From Capnocytophaga canimorsus (GTDB lineage Bacteria > Bacteroidota > Bacteroidia > Flavobacteriales > Flavobacteriaceae): a stretch of 64,000 nt of DNA. The stretch covers positions 1,993,001 to 2,057,000 of the forward strand of contig NZ_CP022382.1 of the NCBI RefSeq assembly GCF_002302565.1, written 5' to 3'. The notes under the pieces were generated by a model. The model ran no database searches. It saw only the letters and a list, made by a program, of their open reading frames with translations, and had not been told where the DNA came from. Within the stretch, counting starts at the first letter, position 1; each line of letters starts with the position of its first letter. The translations under genes and the position numbers were made by a program. Of this stretch, positions 58,962 through 64,000 are shown one piece after another.

Positions 58962-61289
58962 TTATTCAATAATAATTTCATCAATAAATAAAAACCCTAA
59001 TTTTCCTTTGGCTTGTGTGTGCCAATTAGGAATGCTTTGTTCCGAAGCGATTTTTATTTTTACATAACGTGTCTTTGTTGGGTCAAACGACAAAGAATGT
59101 GTACGAATTTCGCTTTTGTGTCCTTCTGCTTCCTGTGGATAGGTTTCAGAGGCTACTTCCTGAAAATTTTTTCCGTCATCGGATATAGCTACGGAAAAAC
59201 TACGAGCGTCGTAAATCCAATCGCCTGTAATAACATTCGCATTGAAAGCTACTTTTGAAATTTCAGTGGCATCTACCAAATCAATTACGGCTTCTAAATC
59301 GTTTCCTGAGAAGGCAATCCAACGTCCAGTTCTGAAATTTTGGTCTCCCACACAGCCGTCCACCAAAGTAGAAGCTCCACCGAACTTGTAGGAAGGATAA
59401 ATTTCAGTTTTCATATCAATAGCTCTTGCTGTGGCCTTATTAAATTTGAAATCTTCAGAGAAAACACGGGTTTTTCCGTTTTCTCGAATTCCAATGGCAC
59501 GTAGTTGTGCGTCCTTTCTAATTTTGATAGGCTCAGCATATTTTTCCGATTTTTCGGAAGGTTCACTTCCGTCCAAAGTGTAATAAATGGCGGCATTATC
59601 AACGGTAGCAAAGGCAACTTCAATGGCTCCTTCCTTTTCTAAAGCAGTAATATCCGCCTTTAAATCAAAGATATGCGTAGCGTAATTGTATCCGTACAAT
59701 TCGTAGATTTTAATGAGTGAAACCACACGCTGTAAGAAATCAGGATAGTTTTTCTTCTCGGGTTGTGTCCATTGTACTTCGGCTAAGGCTGCATATCGAG
59801 GCAGTGCCATATATTGTACTTGTTTGAAAGTTTTTATGTATTCTGTCCAGATGTTGGCTTGTACACCTAAGATGTGTTTTCTTTGCTCAGGAGTGAGTGC
59901 ATCAGGTATAGGCTCGAAGCTGTATGCTCTTTCCACAGGAATATATCCTCCAATAGCAAGAGGTTCATTTTCAGTGTCTTTTGATTGATAGTAATCAAAA
60001 TAAAGGAAAGACATTGGCGTCATAATGGCATCGTGTCCCGTCTGTGCGGCGAAAGTTCCTCCCTCAATGCCTCTCCACGACATTACAGTAGCATTTGGGG
60101 CAATGCCTCCTTCCAGAATTTCGTCCCAACCAATGATTTTTCTTCCTCTTTTAGCTAAAACTCGCTCAGCAAATGAAATGACGTGACTTTGCAGATATTC
60201 TTCAGCGGTGTGCTTGTCGTCCTTTTTGATGCCTAATTCTTTGATTTTTAACTGACATTTAGGGCATTTTTCCCAACGAACTTTAGGACTTTCATCGCCT
60301 CCAATATGAATGTATTCTGAAGGGAAGATATCAGCAACTTCGTTTAAAATATCCTCAATGAATTCGTAAACTTTTTGATTTCCAGCACAAAGTACGTCAT
60401 CAGAAACTCCCCATTGCGTCCAAACTTCATACGGACCTCCTGTACAGCCCAATTCAGGATACGTAGCCAAAACGGCTTGCATATGCCCAGGTAGGTCAAT
60501 TTCAGGAATTACAGTAATGTGGCGTTCTTTTGCGTAGGCTACAATTTCTTTAAGTTCTTCTTGAGTATAAAATCCTTCGTAAGGTTTTCCATCGTACTTA
60601 CCAGAATTTCTGCCAATTACAGTTTCTTTACGTTTTGAACCAATTTGAGTGAGTTCTGGATATTTTTTGCTTTCTACTCGCCAACCTTGGTCATCGGTTA
60701 GATGCCAATGAAAAGTATTCATATTGTGCAAAGCCATTATATCCACGAAAGTTTTGATAGAATCCAACGGGAAAAAATGACGAGCTACATCCAAATGAGC
60801 CCCACGATACCCAAAACGGGGAGCATCTGAGATATGAATAGGTGATAGAACTACGCCACTAGTTTTCTCAACAGGAATAGATTTTCTCAAAGTTTGAACG
60901 CCGTAAAAGACACCTGCTTGCGAAGCTCCATTAACCACAATACCATTGGCCTCAACCGAAAGTTCGTAAGCTTCTTTGTTTTTAGAAGAAAGCCCAGTTT
61001 GTAAACGAATGGCGTTTTTTTGTGAATTTTCCTCAGCTACGGAGAGAGTTATTCCCGTTTGGTCTTTCAAATATGAAGCCAAAAAATGAGCTGTTTTTTC
61101 TAAAACTGAATCTCCTGAAGGGTAAGTAATAACGGTTTCTTTGCTCAAAGAAAACGGATTTCCCTCTTTTTTTTCAATTTTTTCAGGAAGAGGAACTACC
61201 TGATAATTAGCTTTTGTTGTTTTTTGGACGTTTTGGCACGAAACCAATAAAAATACGCCAAAAAACCAATACCATAAGTTGATTTTCAT
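58962..61289 (-). CDS. Beta-N-acetylhexosaminidase (GH20) lipoprotein, second copy
   Basis: A 775-residue lipoprotein (signal ending FLLVSC, then QNVQKTTK, without an acidic surface signal, so probably periplasmic). The GH20b domain (30-150) is followed by the catalytic barrel: FHWHLTDDQGWRVESKKYP, VIPEIDLPGHM and Asp332-Glu333 in YIHIGGDESPKVRWEKC. A chitobiase-type Ig domain (IYYTLDGSEPSEKSEKY) and an F5/8-type domain (FLFIDEIIIE) end the protein. It is 36 bp downstream of a GH92 mannosidase in the same direction, which suggests joint N-glycan trimming. It is a paralogue of 26797-29109. Confidence 0.95.
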   Translation of the reverse strand: MKINLWYWFFGVFLLVSCQNVQKTTKANYQVVPLPEKIEKKEGNPFSLSKETVITYPSGDSVLEKTAHFLASYLKDQTGITLSVAEENSQKNAIRLQTGLSSKNKEAYELSVEANGIVVNGASQAGVFYGVQTLRKSIPVEKTSGVVLSPIHISDAPRFGYRGAHLDVARHFFPLDSIKTFVDIMALHNMNTFHWHLTDDQGWRVESKKYPELTQIGSKRKETVIGRNSGKYDGKPYEGFYTQEELKEIVAYAKERHITVIPEIDLPGHMQAVLATYPELGCTGGPYEVWTQWGVSDDVLCAGNQKVYEFIEDILNEVADIFPSEYIHIGGDESPKVRWEKCPKCQLKIKELGIKKDDKHTAEEYLQSHVISFAERVLAKRGRKIIGWDEILEGGIAPNATVMSWRGIEGGTFAAQTGHDAIMTPMSFLYFDYYQSKDTENEPLAIGGYIPVERAYSFEPIPDALTPEQRKHILGVQANIWTEYIKTFKQVQYMALPRYAALAEVQWTQPEKKNYPDFLQRVVSLIKIYELYGYNYATHIFDLKADITALEKEGAIEVAFATVDNAAIYYTLDGSEPSEKSEKYAEPIKIRKDAQLRAIGIRENGKTRVFSEDFKFNKATARAIDMKTEIYPSYKFGGASTLVDGCVGDQNFRTGRWIAFSGNDLEAVIDLVDATEISKVAFNANVITGDWIYDARSFSVAISDDGKNFQEVASETYPQEAEGHKSEIRTHSLSFDPTKTRYVKIKIASEQSIPNWHTQAKGKLGFLFIDEIIIE

Positions 61290-61325
61290 TATATTGAATT
61301 TAAAAATTATTTACGATACTAAACT

Positions 61326-63575
61326 TTAATACACTTTTTCAGGCTCGGGAAGCTCATATTCTCCCAAAACAACATCATTGGGCGTGTTTCCCATCTCGAA
61401 GACGAGCTCCCCACCTTGTAAAATATCTTTATGGCTGATAAATAGCTTTTTATAAACTACTCCATTTAATTTGATAGCTTGTATGTATTGATTTTCTTCG
61501 GAAAAATTTAATGCCTTAATGGTAAATGTTTTTTTATTACCCAAATCAATGATTGATTGTTCAAAAAAAGGTGTACCGAACAGATAAACGCCTTGTGCTG
61601 GGTTTACAGGATAAAACCCTAAACTACTCATAATAAACCAAGAAGACATCTGTCCACAATCTTCATTACCGCAATGCCCATTGGGGGTATTACTATATTG
61701 TGTTTGCATAATTTCTTGTATAATTGACTGTGTTTTAGAAGGTTTTCCTGTGTAGTTATACAAGTAGCCTACGTGGTGGCTGGGTTCATTGCCGTGAGCA
61801 TATTGACCAATCATTCCTGTGCTGAATATGGGAAGCTTGTCTTCAGGAAGTGGTTTTAGGGTAAACATTGAGTCCAGTTTTTGCTCAAAGCGTTCTTTTC
61901 CGCCTGTTTTTTGAATAAGTGCAGGAATGTTTTGGGGTACGAACCAGAAGTAGTGCCACGCATTACTTTCGCAGAAATATGGGGTGTATTCCTTTGCAAC
62001 GAAAGGAGATACAAATTTTCCGTTTTTATCTTTCGGACGAAGAAAAGTAGATTGAGTATCGTAGTGATTTTTCCAGTTTTCTGAGCGATTCAAAAAGTAT
62101 TGATAATCTTCATTTTTATTCAGAGCCTTGGCAAACATAGCTATGCACCAATCTCCGTAGGCATACTCCACAGTTTTGGAAACAGACCAATTTTCGTGAT
62201 GTTCATCAGTGGGCACGTATCCCAATTTTTTGTACAAATCGATTTGACGCTCATCTACCATAGCACTTGCCACGCAGGCTTGGTAGGCTAAGTCGGTATC
62301 CATAGGAATGCCTTTGAAATAAGCATCAACAATTACAGGTACGCTGTGATAACCAATCATCATATTGGTTTCATTGCCTTGCATAGACCAAACGGGGAGT
62401 TTCCCAGTTTCTTGATAATGAGCTAATAAGGATTTTATGAAATCGGCACTTTTTTCTCTTTGAATGATGGTATATAACGGATGTGCTGCTCGAAAAGTAT
62501 CCCATAAGGAAAAGGTGTCGTAACGGTTATAATTTTCTGCTTTAGAGATATTTCCGTTAGGCGCTTTGTAATATCCGTTGGGGTCGCTCAGTAGGGTAGG
62601 GGCGAGCATTGATTGATACATCATCGTGTAGAATATTGTTTTCTTATCGGGGTCATTGGTCGAAATTTGTATTTTCTGCAGTTCATTTTCCCACAATTGT
62701 TGCGCTTTTTGAACATAGTTTTCGAAATTAAAATCCGTAGCTTCGGTTTGCATTGAGGCATAAGCCCCTTCAATATTTGCCGTAGAAATTGCCGTTTTCA
62801 CCACGATTTTTTCATCGGAGGCGGTTGGAAACAATAGCTCAATACGTGTATTTTTACTTTTGGCACTTTGCTTGACTTGTTTTTCATCTTCAAATAGTAG
62901 ATAGTCTGTAAAGGGGCGTGAAAATTGCATCACGAAAAAAATACGCTGATCTTTTGCCCAACCTGTTGATTTTCGGTACCCCTCAATGGTATTAGCATCT
63001 ACAACGCGTAAGTGGGTATCGGTGGGTGCATCCCAGTTCATAGCAAAGCCCAAATCAATGTGAATTTTAGATTGTTCATCTTTAGGAAAGGTATAACGAT
63101 GGATACCTACCCGCTCAGTAGCAGTAAGTTCAGCTTTTATGCCGTAACTCAATAAGTCAACAGTGTAATATCCTGCAGTGGCTTTTTCTTGCTGGTGATT
63201 GAACTTAGAAAAAGGCTTGTAGCTATTTTCAGCAATGCGTTCGGAAAAACGGCTATTGGTAGGCATTACCAAAATATCGTACAGATCACCAGCACCAGTT
63301 CCTGTTAGGTGAGTGTGAGAAAAGCCACTGATGATGCTATCTTGGTAGAAATAACCAGCGATTCTGTCCCAACCTGGAATGCCAATATCTGGGCTTAATT
63401 GTACCATACCGAAAGGAACGGTAGCTCCAGGATAGGTATTTCCTGGTCCGTCTGTACCAATAAACGGATTAACCCAATCTGTTAGTTTTTCGGAAGAAAC
63501 TTCAGGCGAAATTGTTTTTTTACATCCCATAAGTAGGCACATTGCACCTACCAATGCTAAAAAAATTTTTTTCAT
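61326..63575 (-). CDS. GH92 alpha-1,2-mannosidase lipoprotein
   Basis: A 749-residue lipoprotein (signal ending CLLMGC, then KKTISPE). GH92 hallmarks are present: WVNPFIGTDGPGNTYPGATV at the start, GFSHTHLTGTGAGD, WDTFRAAHPLYTI, GNEPSHHVGYLYNYTGKP and GNEDCGQMSSWFIMSSLGFY. These calcium-dependent exo-mannosidases remove terminal mannose from N-glycans. The lack of an acidic surface signal suggests a periplasmic place. A TATCTTTG -7 box lies about 37 bp upstream. Operon with the GH20 gene downstream. Confidence 0.96.
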   Translation of the reverse strand: MKKIFLALVGAMCLLMGCKKTISPEVSSEKLTDWVNPFIGTDGPGNTYPGATVPFGMVQLSPDIGIPGWDRIAGYFYQDSIISGFSHTHLTGTGAGDLYDILVMPTNSRFSERIAENSYKPFSKFNHQQEKATAGYYTVDLLSYGIKAELTATERVGIHRYTFPKDEQSKIHIDLGFAMNWDAPTDTHLRVVDANTIEGYRKSTGWAKDQRIFFVMQFSRPFTDYLLFEDEKQVKQSAKSKNTRIELLFPTASDEKIVVKTAISTANIEGAYASMQTEATDFNFENYVQKAQQLWENELQKIQISTNDPDKKTIFYTMMYQSMLAPTLLSDPNGYYKAPNGNISKAENYNRYDTFSLWDTFRAAHPLYTIIQREKSADFIKSLLAHYQETGKLPVWSMQGNETNMMIGYHSVPVIVDAYFKGIPMDTDLAYQACVASAMVDERQIDLYKKLGYVPTDEHHENWSVSKTVEYAYGDWCIAMFAKALNKNEDYQYFLNRSENWKNHYDTQSTFLRPKDKNGKFVSPFVAKEYTPYFCESNAWHYFWFVPQNIPALIQKTGGKERFEQKLDSMFTLKPLPEDKLPIFSTGMIGQYAHGNEPSHHVGYLYNYTGKPSKTQSIIQEIMQTQYSNTPNGHCGNEDCGQMSSWFIMSSLGFYPVNPAQGVYLFGTPFFEQSIIDLGNKKTFTIKALNFSEENQYIQAIKLNGVVYKKLFISHKDILQGGELVFEMGNTPNDVVLGEYELPEPEKVY

Positions 63576-63611
63576 TAACTATTCTTAAATTGAGAGAAAT
63601 TCCTAATCCTA

Positions 63612-63619
63612 CAAAGATA
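63612..63619 (-). promoter_or_regulatory. -7 element TATCTTTG of GH92-GH20 operon
   Basis: On the minus strand TATCTTTG lies 37 bp before the GH92 start codon. No consensus TTTG is seen at -33. Confidence 0.55.
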
Positions 63620-63662
63620 AACTTTTTTTCTGATTTTTGGAGTTATTTATAAGGGTAAAAGA

Positions 63663-63688
63663 AAACCGCCTCTTTCAAGAGGCGGTTT
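63663..63688 (-). terminator. Terminator after alpha-glucan phosphorylase gene
   Basis: AAACCGCCTCTT pairs with AAGAGGCGGTTT over a minimal loop; on the minus strand it is followed by TTCTTTT. It lies 9 bp past the stop at 63697. Confidence 0.8.
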
Positions 63689-63696
63689 ATATGATA

Positions 63697-64000
63697 TTAT
63701 AACCATTTTACAAGTGCAAAATCTTGTCGATGTGGTAATAGTTCGTTTTTCGGGAAAATACGAACCGCTAGTTGTAACGAACCTGGATATTCAGTAACTA
63801 CTTCCAAGACGTATTTTACGAGACTTCCTTGTTGAGAAACCGCTTTAAATTCTTTGGTTAACAAGACTTTCATTTTTTCGTCTTTTTGTTCAGCGACTAC
63901 TAATTCCATACCAATATCATTCATACTAAGGCTACCTAAATCTAGAGTAACTTCACCCTTGTAAGTCTTACCAATGGCGATGACTTGTTTGTTTCGGTTG
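63697..64000 (-). CDS. Alpha-glucan family phosphorylase, C-terminal end (partial)
   Basis: The frame is open to the window edge, so only about 100 C-terminal residues are present. The end AVRIFPKNELLPHRQDFALVKWL matches the C-terminus of Bacteroidota alpha-glucan (maltodextrin/glycogen) phosphorylases of the DUF3417-containing type, which end RxxxKNPLLPHRQDFPLVKWL (from memory). They release glucose-1-phosphate from alpha-1,4-glucans. The visible part carries VIAIGKTYKGEVTLDLGSLS but no catalytic residue, so assignment rests on this tail alone. Confidence 0.72.
   Translation of the reverse strand, partial: NRNKQVIAIGKTYKGEVTLDLGSLSMNDIGMELVVAEQKDEKMKVLLTKEFKAVSQQGSLVKYVLEVVTEYPGSLQLAVRIFPKNELLPHRQDFALVKWL

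Overview
The window looks like a chromosome segment of a Bacteroidota/Flavobacteriia bacterium, most likely Capnocytophaga. The evidence is the AT-rich sequence, SusC/SusD-type outer-membrane proteins, type IX secretion (T9SS) adhesins with PorP/SprF partners, promoters of the TTTG-N~19-TAnnTTTG type, and lipoproteins carrying the acidic K-(D/E)2 signal after the lipid-anchored Cys that is known from Capnocytophaga surface lipoproteins. The genus call is inference; no 16S gene or marker in the window fixes it.

Layout. 1-16.4 kb is a nutrient/metal-acquisition region on the + strand: a TonB-dependent receptor end, a PD-(D/E)XK nuclease, SusC, a methyltransferase, a flavin-dependent oxidoreductase, SusD, a metallopeptidase-like lipoprotein with a broken HExxH, DUF4302 and DUF4856 lipoproteins, and two further exported proteins. 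SusC and SusD, normally adjacent, are separated by 2.2 kb. Three intergenic tandem arrays in this region share an exact or near-exact 42-bp period. 16.5-35.6 kb is mainly minus-strand housekeeping and surface genes: a radical-SAM/DNA-repair pair, an LTA-synthase-like transferase, an HU-like protein, a folE-(unknown)-cysS-kinase cluster, a GH20 hexosaminidase with hemB, two BspA-like Ig/LRR surface lipoproteins, an unknown lipoprotein and lysS.

35.9-45.0 kb holds a tRNA(CAT), a small ORF split by a stop codon, an IS30-like remnant, a lysozyme-like protein, a T9SS type-B adhesin with a PorP/SprF partner fused to a SPOR-like domain, a scrambled IS5/ISAs1 remnant, queD and an lpxH-like gene. 45.2-56.8 kb is a three-gene adhesin operon: a 2,856-residue repeat adhesin, PorP/SprF and an OmpA-family protein. 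57.1-58.9 kb has a divergent ureohydrolase-fold protein and rnhB. 59.0-64.0 kb has GH20, GH92 and the end of an alpha-glucan phosphorylase, all on the minus strand.

Functionally the window combines import of host-derived nutrients (TonB/SusCD), glycan trimming (two GH20, one GH92) and T9SS-dependent surface adhesion or gliding. The most unusual non-coding signal is the set of 42-bp-period arrays around the split SusC/SusD locus. The most unusual protein signals are the degenerate metallopeptidase motif, a ureohydrolase that has lost only its Mn-B ligands, and a stand-alone polyvalent-type kinase domain.
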